From positions 1-12,739 of the forward strand of contig JAGXNZ010000246.1 in NCBI GenBank assembly GCA_019894655.1: a stretch of DNA of 12,739 nt, in the 5' to 3' direction. The first letter of the stretch is position 1. Each line of letters starts with the position of its first letter. The position numbers and the translations under genes are program-made. Positions 1 through 7,127 of this stretch are shown here, piece by piece. This DNA is from Promethearchaeota archaeon (GTDB lineage: Archaea; Asgardarchaeota; Lokiarchaeia; Sigynarchaeales; SOKP01). The notes beneath the pieces are model-generated. The model was not told the origin of the DNA. It worked only from the letters and a program-made list of their open reading frames with translations, and ran no database searches.

Positions 1-1
1 A

Positions 2-217
2 AATTATTTTACAACAAAAGAAAAAAGCCAGAAGATTATTAACTTCATGAAAAAGGAAAATTTAGGGATTACAAAAACTACTTTATCGCAAGAGTTAAAA
101 ATGCATATGAACACTCTTGCAAAATACCTCAGCCTCCTTGAAAAATACGAAGTAATTGTTAAAAAGAAAATTGATAACAAAAATTTATACTTTTTAAGCG
201 AGAAGTCAGCTCAGTAG
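2..217 (+). CDS. winged helix-turn-helix protein, C-terminal part (5' end outside window)
   Basis: The frame is open from the left edge to TAG at 215-217 and gives about 71 residues, so only the C-terminal part of the gene is present. The visible part reads as a winged helix-turn-helix fold: a helix (KSQKIINFMKKEN), a turn and a putative recognition helix (TTLSQELKMHMNTLAKYLSLLE), then a wing with two short strands (VIVKKKIDNKNLYFLSE). This is the ArsR/MarR-like layout common in small archaeal regulators, which bind DNA as dimers. An internal ATG at 47-49 would cut off the first helix and is an unlikely start. The ligand, the target genes and the N-terminal part cannot be seen. The next gene has its own promoter and is separated by 110 bp, so co-transcription is not required. 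Confidence 0.7.
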   Translation, partial: NYFTTKEKSQKIINFMKKENLGITKTTLSQELKMHMNTLAKYLSLLEKYEVIVKKKIDNKNLYFLSEKSAQ

Positions 218-275
218 ACTTCATAAGCTTTGATTAATAATTACTTTAAATTTGAAGCAAAACAATTTAAATTCA

Positions 276-286
276 ATTATATAATC
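276..286 (+). promoter_or_regulatory. probable TATA box for purD
   Basis: A TTATATAAT stretch lies about 45-50 bp upstream of the purD start. With the usual archaeal spacing of about 25 bp, transcription would start near 305 and leave a leader of roughly 20 nt. That leader holds AAAGGA at 311-316, a possible ribosome binding site 11 nt before the TTG start. The background is AT-rich, so this is a placement argument only. Confidence 0.4.
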
Positions 287-327
287 TTAATACTCATAAG
301 AAATTCAATTAAAGGAAATTATAAAAT

Positions 328-1650
328 TTGACAGTCAAAACCCTTATAATCGGACACGGGGCTAGGGAACACGTAATAGGAGAGACCTTAGTAAGAGAAG
401 GAGCTAATTTATACGCGTTTATGAGCTCTAAAAATGCAGGATTGGAAGATTTAAGTAAAGGAAGGATAAAACTTCACTCTGAAACAGACTTTAAAGAAAT
501 TATTAAATTTTCTGAAGAAAACAGTATAGATTTTGCTATTATTGGCCCAGAAGCACCCCTGGTCGTTGGCATTGTGGATGTTTTGGAAAAAAGTGGAATT
601 CCTTGTGTCGGTCCTAGAATTGAAGCCGCTCAATTAGAAGGTTCGAAAATATTTACTCGAAATCTTTTGGATAAATATAAAATTACATCCAATATTGTTA
701 GTGGCAGTTTCAGTTCGATGGAAAATGTAGAAAGCTTCATTAAGGATTTAGGGGAAGAAAATATTGTAGTTAAACCAGATGGACTGACGGGGGGAAAAGG
801 TGTAAAAGTTTATGGAGATCATCTTTTTTCCAAACAGGATATTTTAGATTACTGTCAAGCTTTAGTCGATCAAAGGGCTTCTTTTCTCCTCGAAGAAAAA
901 GTAGATGGAGAAGAATTTACTCTTCAGACATTCGTTGACGGTAAAAATGTAGTCGCTACTCCATTAGTTCAAGATCATAAAAGAGCTTTTGAAGACGATA
1001 CAGGACCTAACACCGGAGGTATGGGGAGTTATTCAATGGAAAACCATTTGATGCCCTTTATATCACAGGAAGATGTAGACGAAGCAATAGAAGACATGAA
1101 GAAAGTAGTAGCAGCGACTAAGGCAGAAACAGGAGTTGAATATAAAGGATTTCTATATGGGGGGTATATTAAAACTGCTAAAGGGATTAAATTAATAGAA
1201 TTTAACGCAAGGCTCGGAGACCCTGAAGCAATGAACATCTTACCTCTTTTGAAAACTAATTTTATCGATATATGTATGGGAATTATTAACGGTAATTTAA
1301 AATCAGACATCCATTTTGAAAAAAAAGCTACAGTTTGCAAGTATTTAGCTCCCGAAGGATACCCTACTTCTCCGAAAAAAGATGAATTAGTAATAATAAA
1401 TAAGGAGAAACTGGAACAAATTGGTGCAAAGTATTACTACGCATCTGTTTACAGAGAAGGCGGAAATATTTACACTACATCATCGCGAGCAATGGGAATT
1501 ATCGGAATTGCTAATGATTTAGAAAGCGCTGAAAATGTTGCTGAACAAGGAGTTGGCTGCATTAGTGGAAAATTATTTTATAGAAAAGATATTGGAACTT
1601 CAAAGCTACTACAAAAAAGAATTGATCACATGAACTCCCTCTTACAATAA
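328..1650 (+). CDS. purD: phosphoribosylamine--glycine ligase (GAR synthetase)
   Basis: PurD is the cytosolic enzyme for the second step of de novo purine synthesis: it joins 5-phosphoribosylamine to glycine using ATP. The 440-residue product has the usual family length. The N-domain opens with IIGHGAREH (residues 7-15) and contains GPEAPL (73-78) and AQLEGSK (101-107). The ATP-grasp core has VVKPDGLTGGKGV (147-159), QDHKRAFEDDTGPNTGGMG (215-233) and EFNARLGDPEAMN (291-303), with the metal- and ATP-binding Glu and Asn. The C-terminal domain starts near 335 with CKYLAPEGYP. The start is TTG; MTVKTLIIGHG fits the family N-terminus, no in-frame ATG precedes that motif, and AAAGGA lies upstream. 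No other purine gene is adjacent. Family identification is secure. Confidence 0.97.
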   Translation: MTVKTLIIGHGAREHVIGETLVREGANLYAFMSSKNAGLEDLSKGRIKLHSETDFKEIIKFSEENSIDFAIIGPEAPLVVGIVDVLEKSGIPCVGPRIEAAQLEGSKIFTRNLLDKYKITSNIVSGSFSSMENVESFIKDLGEENIVVKPDGLTGGKGVKVYGDHLFSKQDILDYCQALVDQRASFLLEEKVDGEEFTLQTFVDGKNVVATPLVQDHKRAFEDDTGPNTGGMGSYSMENHLMPFISQEDVDEAIEDMKKVVAATKAETGVEYKGFLYGGYIKTAKGIKLIEFNARLGDPEAMNILPLLKTNFIDICMGIINGNLKSDIHFEKKATVCKYLAPEGYPTSPKKDELVIINKEKLEQIGAKYYYASVYREGGNIYTTSSRAMGIIGIANDLESAENVAEQGVGCISGKLFYRKDIGTSKLLQKRIDHMNSLLQ

Positions 1651-1679
1651 TATATGATTCAAATTATGAAATGGTCATA

Positions 1680-1685
1680 TTTTTT
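1680..1685 (+). terminator. possible oligo-T terminator after purD
   Basis: A run of six T about 30 bp after the purD stop, with no strong hairpin before it. Archaeal RNA polymerase can terminate at oligo-T alone. AT-richness makes such runs common, so support is weak. Confidence 0.25.
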
Positions 1686-1748
1686 CAACAGAATTATATT
1701 CTATAAAGAATAAATTATAATCCGTTCAATTTATATACTATTTAAATT

Positions 1749-2240
1749 ATGGAATGGCGAACTAAGAACAATAACTTCAATGATTTAATAAAACTAATGC
1801 TCCACGATAAAGATTCTGAAAAAAGAGCAGAATCAGCTAGACAATTAGGCTTTCTTCGAGATGCCAGATCTGTAAATTTATTGTGTTGTGCGTTAAAAAC
1901 TGAAATTAATCCCATTGTAGTTAACAGAATTATAGAAGCGTTAGGACAAATTGGAGACGGTAGAGCCACATTAAGTATATTAGAAAAATTTAAAGCTGAG
2001 ATTCAAAAATCTGAAATAGAATCAGATAAGCTCAGGATAATTTATATTATTGAAAGTTTAACACGAATAGAGGATAAGAGAGCTTTAGAATTCATAAGCC
2101 ACTACCTAGTTTCCCCAGATGACATGCTTTTCAAACTCGCTCAAAACGCGTTTGATATAATTCAACCCAATTGGCGAGAAATAGTTAGGAAGAATCGGAA
2201 AGAACGATCGATACAAGATATCTTTAAAGTTTCAAGTTAA
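1749..2240 (+). CDS. small HEAT-repeat (PBS lyase-like) protein
   Basis: The 163-residue product is almost entirely helical and contains about three to four HEAT-type helix pairs: roughly residues 10-38 (SEKRAESARQLGFLRDARSV), 39-73 (VVNRIIEALGQIGDGRA), 94-115 (IIYIIESLTRIEDKRA) and 116-140. The recurring pattern of a helix, then LGxxxDxRAv, is typical of PBS-lyase HEAT-like repeats. Such proteins act as protein-binding scaffolds. No partner or catalytic site is visible. It has no signal peptide or membrane segment and is probably cytosolic. There is no Shine-Dalgarno sequence before the ATG, and AT-rich TATA-like stretches (1711-1719, 1730-1739) lie just upstream, so the mRNA is probably leaderless or nearly so. 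It is not clearly in an operon with purD (98 bp gap). The function is unknown. Confidence 0.85.
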   Translation: MEWRTKNNNFNDLIKLMLHDKDSEKRAESARQLGFLRDARSVNLLCCALKTEINPIVVNRIIEALGQIGDGRATLSILEKFKAEIQKSEIESDKLRIIYIIESLTRIEDKRALEFISHYLVSPDDMLFKLAQNAFDIIQPNWREIVRKNRKERSIQDIFKVSS

Positions 2241-2241
2241 T

Positions 2242-2271
2242 CTTTTTCTTAAACCATCATTATCGTTTTTT
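2242..2271 (+). terminator. possible T-rich terminator after HEAT-repeat gene
   Basis: Two T-runs follow directly after the stop codon: TCTTTTTCTT at 2241-2250 and six T at 2266-2271. The arrangement fits archaeal oligo-T termination. No hairpin is seen. Confidence 0.3.
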
Positions 2272-2321
2272 CTCGCACATAATAATTCCTTAATAAGAAT
2301 GTTAGTAAACCTCATAAAGCC

Positions 2322-2331
2322 TAAATATTTA
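2322..2331 (+). promoter_or_regulatory. probable TATA box for the HAD gene
   Basis: TAAATATTTA, preceded by the purine-containing AAAGC (a possible BRE), is centred about 38 bp before the GTG start. Transcription would start near 2352, leaving a leader of about 13 nt without a Shine-Dalgarno site. Confidence 0.35.
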
Positions 2332-2364
2332 CATTTTCTTTATTAACACTAAAATTGATCAGAA

Positions 2365-3474
2365 GTGACAGTTAAAAATGTTTGTTGCTGGGATTTAGAA
2401 GGGCCTATCAGTGTACTCGACTTTGCTGCTGAGTTAAGCCGATTATTAAATCAAAAGCCAATTCTCGAATTACAAGATTTTGACTTTGGTGAATTTTTTG
2501 AGATGCTTTCTGAGTATGACGATTATCTTATTGAGATCCCTGGCGTAAGGGAGGAATTAAATATTGAAAATTACCAACCTGGTGATACTTTGAGGTTAGT
2601 TGCACCTTTATATATGTCTTGTTTTTCAGATAATGAATTAGTTCGTTTAGCAGAACAAAATCTAGGATTACTACCTGGGTGTACAGAATTAATGAAGATT
2701 CTAAAGAAGAAATGGGATGTTTATGTAATATCGACAAGTTATACACATTTTGCTTACAGTGTTGCAAAAGCTTTAAAAATACCAAGGGATCATGTATTTT
2801 GTACTGAATTAAACCTAAAAAAGGCAAAAGAATCTTTTACGAACATTAAGGGTGATGTAGATTTTTTAGTCAAGAATATCTTCCAGAAATTCATAGAAAA
2901 TGATAAAAAATTAAGCACTGTAATAGAAAATCTAAACGAGTTTTTTTGGAAAGAACGGGAATCCGATTACATAAAGGCAATGAACCAAGTTCAAGTTCGA
3001 GGCGGAATTAGAAAGGAGTTAGCCGTCGAAGAAATATCAGATAAGACTAATGTTCCAATTTCTGAAATTGTTGCGATAGGTGACTCCATCACAGATATTA
3101 ATATGCTTCAACGATTAAAGGACGAAGGTGGAATTGCTGTTTCTTTTAATGGTAATCGTTTTACAGTAGGTAGGGCAAACATTGCTATTACATCCGTAAA
3201 TAACATAGGAACTTTACCTATTTTTGAAAATAAGGATTCCATTGAGAGTTTTCTTGACTTATGGGAGAAAAGTTATAGCAATTTTTATTCAAATCCTCAA
3301 AATATCCCTGAAGAATTAGTCCCAAGAGAAACCAAGAACTATTTTGTAAAATACCAATTTGTACCAGAAATTGAGAATTTAAACAACAAATCTAATCGAG
3401 AAATTGACTTAATTATCGCAAAACAAGAGCATATACGAAAAAAGGTAAGGGGCTGGGCCGGAAATTTAGGTTGA
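2365..3474 (+). CDS. archaeal HAD-superfamily phosphohydrolase (COG4030/EhaR-like)
   Basis: The 369-residue product carries the haloacid dehalogenase (HAD) motifs. Motif I is CCWDLEGPIS with nucleophile Asp10 and an acidic residue at 12 that is Glu, not Asp. Motif II is VISTSYTHF (Ser/Thr at 123-125). A motif III lysine is likely near 217 (GGIRKELA). Motif IV is IGDSITDINML (GDS 239-241, Asp244). HAD phosphatases form an aspartyl-phosphate intermediate; the substrate is unknown. The DxEGPIS form of motif I is one I associate with the archaeal group annotated as predicted phosphohydrolase COG4030, sometimes called EhaR in methanogens; this is from memory. No hydrogenase gene lies nearby. The large cap insertion (about 30-100 and 150-210) and the tail after 290 are unassigned. 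Start is GTG at 2365; motif I follows at once, so no later start works. The 3' end overlaps the convergent gene by 9 bp. Confidence 0.85.
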   Translation: MTVKNVCCWDLEGPISVLDFAAELSRLLNQKPILELQDFDFGEFFEMLSEYDDYLIEIPGVREELNIENYQPGDTLRLVAPLYMSCFSDNELVRLAEQNLGLLPGCTELMKILKKKWDVYVISTSYTHFAYSVAKALKIPRDHVFCTELNLKKAKESFTNIKGDVDFLVKNIFQKFIENDKKLSTVIENLNEFFWKERESDYIKAMNQVQVRGGIRKELAVEEISDKTNVPISEIVAIGDSITDINMLQRLKDEGGIAVSFNGNRFTVGRANIAITSVNNIGTLPIFENKDSIESFLDLWEKSYSNFYSNPQNIPEELVPRETKNYFVKYQFVPEIENLNNKSNREIDLIIAKQEHIRKKVRGWAGNLG

Positions 3475-4068
3475 CTCTAATTTGTCCTTAAAATTCTTAT
3501 CGTAAAACTTTTTTCCCTTTATTAAATCCATTAAAAAAAGGCTGTAATGAAATTTTAGCTTCACGATTAATTTAAATACAATAATGAAAGCTATATACCC
3601 TAGGACAGCAATCAAATTAAAAGGAAAAGGATTAATTATTAAAAAGATACTTGGGAGATAGAAACTGAGTGATTCCCAAATTCTTTTGATATAATATTCT
3701 TCAAATTTTTTCTTTTGTAGTCTATCATAGCAACTACAACAGATCAACGGCATTTTCATATTGAATTTAACTTCATAATAAATCTTTTGCATGAGAGTTA
3801 GCATGAGGTCGATTTTATTCCCGCATAAATTACATTGAAATCTCGACCTGCTTAGTCTATCCAATTCTATTTTATCAATTTCAGCCCTTGGAAAATAGCA
3901 ATCGTCATTTTCGTAATGTGAACAAGTAAGGCACGTTAAATCTTTCTCCATCTGTCTTTCCTCAAAAGGAGTTTTACCTGGTTGAATAAAATATGGATAC
4001 TTTGAGTGAAATTGGCAGATCACTCGTCCCTTCTCATCGATTTCAAATGAGGGTTCGATATTAATCAT
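3466..4068 (-). CDS. cysteine-rich (zinc-ribbon-like) protein with hydrophobic C-terminal half
   Basis: I do not recognise this 200-residue protein. The N-terminal part has cysteines arranged for metal binding: CxxC at 46/49 followed by Cys57, CxxC at 79/82, and CCxC at 110/111/113. This suggests one or two zinc ribbons or knuckles. Residues about 131-170 are strongly hydrophobic (SLSFYLPSIFLIINPF, then LIAVLGYIAFIIVFKLIV) and read as a helical hairpin or two membrane spans, followed by a basic tail (KGKKFYDKNFKDK). There is no N-terminal signal peptide. The simplest reading is a membrane-anchored protein with a cytosolic metal-binding head. The ATG at 4066-4068 is the natural start; no Shine-Dalgarno site is obvious. 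It converges on the HAD gene with a 9 bp overlap, so the two are not co-transcribed. The function is unknown. Confidence 0.75.
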   Translation of the reverse strand: MINIEPSFEIDEKGRVICQFHSKYPYFIQPGKTPFEERQMEKDLTCLTCSHYENDDCYFPRAEIDKIELDRLSRSRFQCNLCGNKIDLMLTLMQKIYYEVKFNMKMPLICCSCYDRLQKKKFEEYYIKRIWESLSFYLPSIFLIINPFPFNLIAVLGYIAFIIVFKLIVKLKFHYSLFLMDLIKGKKFYDKNFKDKLEST

Positions 4069-4111
4069 AACGTTATTTTTTCTGTTGTTAAATTAAGAAT
4101 CTGAAAATACT

Positions 4112-4121
4112 CTTTTATATC
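4112..4121 (-). promoter_or_regulatory. probable TATA box for the cysteine-rich membrane protein gene
   Basis: Read on the minus strand this is GATATAAAAG, a near-ideal archaeal TATA box centred about 50 bp before the ATG. Transcription would start near 4091 with a leader of about 23 nt. The same ATATAAAAG core stands before the actin gene. Confidence 0.5.
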
Positions 4122-4178
4122 TTTATAAAATAATTAAAAGGCACGAAATACATAATTAAAAATAATTAATAAGTCACA

Positions 4179-4187
4179 ATATAAATT
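4179..4187 (+). promoter_or_regulatory. probable TATA box for the PAS histidine kinase gene
   Basis: ATATAAATT lies about 40 bp before the ATG at 4223, giving a predicted short leader of about 15 nt with an AGAGG/AAGGT-like purine stretch (4206-4219). It is divergent from the minus-strand promoter at 4112-4121, so the 154 bp gap drives both genes. Confidence 0.4.
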
Positions 4188-4222
4188 AAGCATCTAATAA
4201 CTTTTAGAGGTCTTAAGGTAAA

Positions 4223-6967
4223 ATGGCATCAACTTCTAATTTTGGGTATAATATAGGCGACATTCTAAAAGAATATCTCGATGATTTCATATTTATTTTA
4301 AACGAAAAGTATGAATTTGAATACAGCACTGATACCCTTCATTTAAAAAACTTGGGTCTGATAAGTTTAGGAAGTAAAATAACTGATATTCTGCACCCCG
4401 AAGATTTTCGACTCGGTATGGATTTTCTCCAAAAATTGTCAAAAGCTGAACAAGCGTTAGAAACATTAAGAGTTCGATTTGGTGAGGTCTTCAGATTTTA
4501 TGAATTTAAAGGGCGATTATTCAAAAATGAAGCACAAGAAACAAAATATTTGATAACAACTCAAGATATTACGAATAGAGTTAAAACGGAGCGTAAATCT
4601 ATATCTTTCGAAAAAAAATACAAACAAATAATCGATAATATAAAAGAAGCATATTATGAAGTGGATTTAGAAGGAAATTTCATATTTATGAACGAATCTT
4701 TTACTCAAATAACTGGTTATTCATTTGACGAAATGATAGGAAAAAATTATGCACAGCTACTAGACGACGAGAATAAGAAAAAAGTTCTTGAAAAATTTAA
4801 TTCGGTTTATAAATCTGGTTTATCACAAGAATACTTCAAATTTGAGTCTACTAAAAAAGGAAATACGAAAATCATTGTTGAAACCTCCGTTTACTTAAAT
4901 AAAGACACTACTGGTAAAAAATTAGGTTTTTATGGGATAAGTAGAGATATTACTCAGAGATTTAATTTAGAACTTAAGCTTAAACAATCAGAAGAGAAAT
5001 ATCGTCATTTATTTGATAATTCTCCATATGCTATTTGGATAATTGATTTAAACGGAACAGTAGTTGATTGTAACTCATCAACAGACATAATTTTATCCAG
5101 AGATAAAAGAAAGGATCTGATTGGTAAAAATTTCGTGGAAATATTAGGACTTTTTGATCGACCAGAATATTATGTCCCGTTTTTCAAAAGTAAATTTGAG
5201 AGCTTTGTGAGAGACGAACCTATGAAAGCCTTAGAACTTAAAATGCATAGTAATGATGGTATTGAAATGTGGATGATTATTCGTACTTCCAAGATTAAGC
5301 TTGAAGATGAGACGCTAATCCAAGTCATAATACAAGATATAACTGAAAAAAAAAAATCTGACTTAAATCTACAAAGATCCGAAGAAGAACTGAAGATTTT
5401 AAATAAAGAATTAGAAAAAAAAGTTCAAGAAAGAACTAAAGAGCTTAGAGAGTCAGAAGAAAAATTCAGAACTATCACAGAAAATTCACTTATGGGAGTT
5501 GCGATTGTACAAGATAATAAAGTTAAATATGTAAATCAACAATTTGCTACTTTAGCAGGTTATAATGTTGATGAACTAAAAGAATTTAGTCCTATGGATA
5601 TTTTTCAAAGTCTTCATCCAGATGATAGAAAACTGGTTATGGAACAATTAAAGAAAAAGCAACAAGGTTTAAAAGATTACATCTCTCATTATCAGTATCG
5701 AATTTTTGATAAGACGGGAGGTATTAAATGGGTAGACAATTATTCTAAAACAATTAATTTTATGGGAAGTCCAGCTGATTTAATATCCGGTATAGACATT
5801 ACCGATCGTAAGAAAGCTGAAGAAGAGTTAAAAGAATCAGAGGAAAAGTACCGCCATTTATATGAGAATTCTCCATTTAGTATTGTACTTTTAAATAGTA
5901 AGGGGAAAATTATTGATATGAATCCAAAGACTACAGAACTATTTGGTTTCAAAAAAGAAGATCTTATTGATAAAAATTATTTGACTCTTATGGATATTTT
6001 TCCTAAAGAAACAGTACCTGAATTGAGATTGGTTCAGGATTTGATGTCTAAAGGGAAACCATCTAATCCAATAATGAAACCTCAAATCACGAAAATTTAT
6101 AATAAAGATAAAAAACCAGTGTGGGTTGAATCTGAATTGTCTGCCGTTAGAATTAGCGGAGAATTAATGATTCTAGCGATAATACAAAATATTACGGGAA
6201 AAAAACTCGCTGCCGAGAAATTAAAAGAGTCTGAACAAATATTAAGACAACAAAATATTGAAATGAAAGAATTGGATAGGTTGAAAACAGATTTTATCAG
6301 CATTGCTGCTCACGATTTAAAAACACCTCTAATTTCTGTAGGAGGATATGTCGATTTGATTCTCTTAAGAGAAAAGGAATTGAACGAGGAGGTTAAAGAG
6401 GATTTGAATAGAGTTTTGAACAATGTACGACGGTTAGATGGCTATATCAATCGGTTGTTAGATGTGATGAAAATCGAAGCAAAAAAAGTAGAGTTAGTTA
6501 AAAGAGAAGAAAACATTCATATCATAATAAATAGCTGTCTTTCTGATTTAGAGTTTCAAATCGGACAAAAGAAATTAACAATTAACCTTGACATCTCAGA
6601 AAATCTTAAATTAAGAGTAGATCGCTTCAGAATTTCACAAGTTTTTTTGAATCTTCTATCAAATGCGATCAAATTTACTCCGAAGAATGGAAAAATTGAT
6701 GTATATATTGTAGAGGAAGATGAAAGAATCCTATTTAAAATAAAGGATAACGGAAAAGGCTTGACTCCAGAAGAAATTCAAAAGATCTTTGGCAAATTCG
6801 TTACAATTGAACAAGGGATTGATGGATATTCTTCCCTAGATAAAGGAAGTGGGCTAGGATTGTATATTGCTAAAGGTTTTATCGAAGCACATGGAGGAAA
6901 AATATGGGTTGAGTCAAAAGGAAGAGATTTAGGTGTGGAATTTAGCTTTACTCTCCCAAAACTATAA
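4223..6967 (+). CDS. soluble multi-PAS sensor histidine kinase
   Basis: The 914-residue protein has no membrane span or signal peptide and should be a cytosolic sensor. Five PAS domains are visible: about 18-120 (divergent), 128-248, 256-376, 412-530 and 540-660. Domains 3, 4 and 5 start with near-repeated SEEKYRHL or SEEKFRTI segments, and most end with the DIT-type motif that closes a PAS unit. A charged coiled coil (about 378-412) separates the third and fourth. The kinase core has the HisKA H-box with phospho-acceptor His697 (AAHDLKTPL), the N-box NLLSNAIKF (about 810-818), G1 DNGKG (842-846) and G2 GSGLGLYIAKGF (875-886), so it looks catalytically complete. There is no receiver domain in the protein and no response regulator in the window, so the kinase is an orphan. 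Ligands, haem or flavin cannot be predicted. Such kinases in archaea are generally considered of bacterial descent. Confidence 0.95.
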   Translation: MASTSNFGYNIGDILKEYLDDFIFILNEKYEFEYSTDTLHLKNLGLISLGSKITDILHPEDFRLGMDFLQKLSKAEQALETLRVRFGEVFRFYEFKGRLFKNEAQETKYLITTQDITNRVKTERKSISFEKKYKQIIDNIKEAYYEVDLEGNFIFMNESFTQITGYSFDEMIGKNYAQLLDDENKKKVLEKFNSVYKSGLSQEYFKFESTKKGNTKIIVETSVYLNKDTTGKKLGFYGISRDITQRFNLELKLKQSEEKYRHLFDNSPYAIWIIDLNGTVVDCNSSTDIILSRDKRKDLIGKNFVEILGLFDRPEYYVPFFKSKFESFVRDEPMKALELKMHSNDGIEMWMIIRTSKIKLEDETLIQVIIQDITEKKKSDLNLQRSEEELKILNKELEKKVQERTKELRESEEKFRTITENSLMGVAIVQDNKVKYVNQQFATLAGYNVDELKEFSPMDIFQSLHPDDRKLVMEQLKKKQQGLKDYISHYQYRIFDKTGGIKWVDNYSKTINFMGSPADLISGIDITDRKKAEEELKESEEKYRHLYENSPFSIVLLNSKGKIIDMNPKTTELFGFKKEDLIDKNYLTLMDIFPKETVPELRLVQDLMSKGKPSNPIMKPQITKIYNKDKKPVWVESELSAVRISGELMILAIIQNITGKKLAAEKLKESEQILRQQNIEMKELDRLKTDFISIAAHDLKTPLISVGGYVDLILLREKELNEEVKEDLNRVLNNVRRLDGYINRLLDVMKIEAKKVELVKREENIHIIINSCLSDLEFQIGQKKLTINLDISENLKLRVDRFRISQVFLNLLSNAIKFTPKNGKIDVYIVEEDERILFKIKDNGKGLTPEEIQKIFGKFVTIEQGIDGYSSLDKGSGLGLYIAKGFIEAHGGKIWVESKGRDLGVEFSFTLPKL

Positions 6968-7057
6968 AGGATTTACTCTTAAAATTTATACGCTAAAAAG
7001 ATATCTACCAATAAAAAATTATAATAAGTCGAATTATCTTATTCAAATTAGACGCTT

Positions 7058-7086
7058 TTTATTTAAAAACAATTAGAAATATATAG
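7058..7086 (+). promoter_or_regulatory. TATA-like promoter region for the topoisomerase gene
   Basis: Two candidate TATA elements lie before the chosen ATG at 7128: TTATTTAAAA around 7060-7069 and AAATATATA around 7077-7085. The first predicts a leader of about 35 nt, the second about 20 nt. I cannot choose between them. Confidence 0.3.
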
Positions 7087-7127
7087 ATCTATTGTTATTT
7101 ATAAAAGCTCGAAGTAACAATAATCTA

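Noticed and set aside
7092..7127. TTG start for the topoisomerase 12 codons upstream of the ATG
   Set aside because: The type IA family starts directly at the TLIISEK-like strand, which follows the ATG at 7128. The extra residues match nothing, and a candidate TATA box would leave little or no leader.
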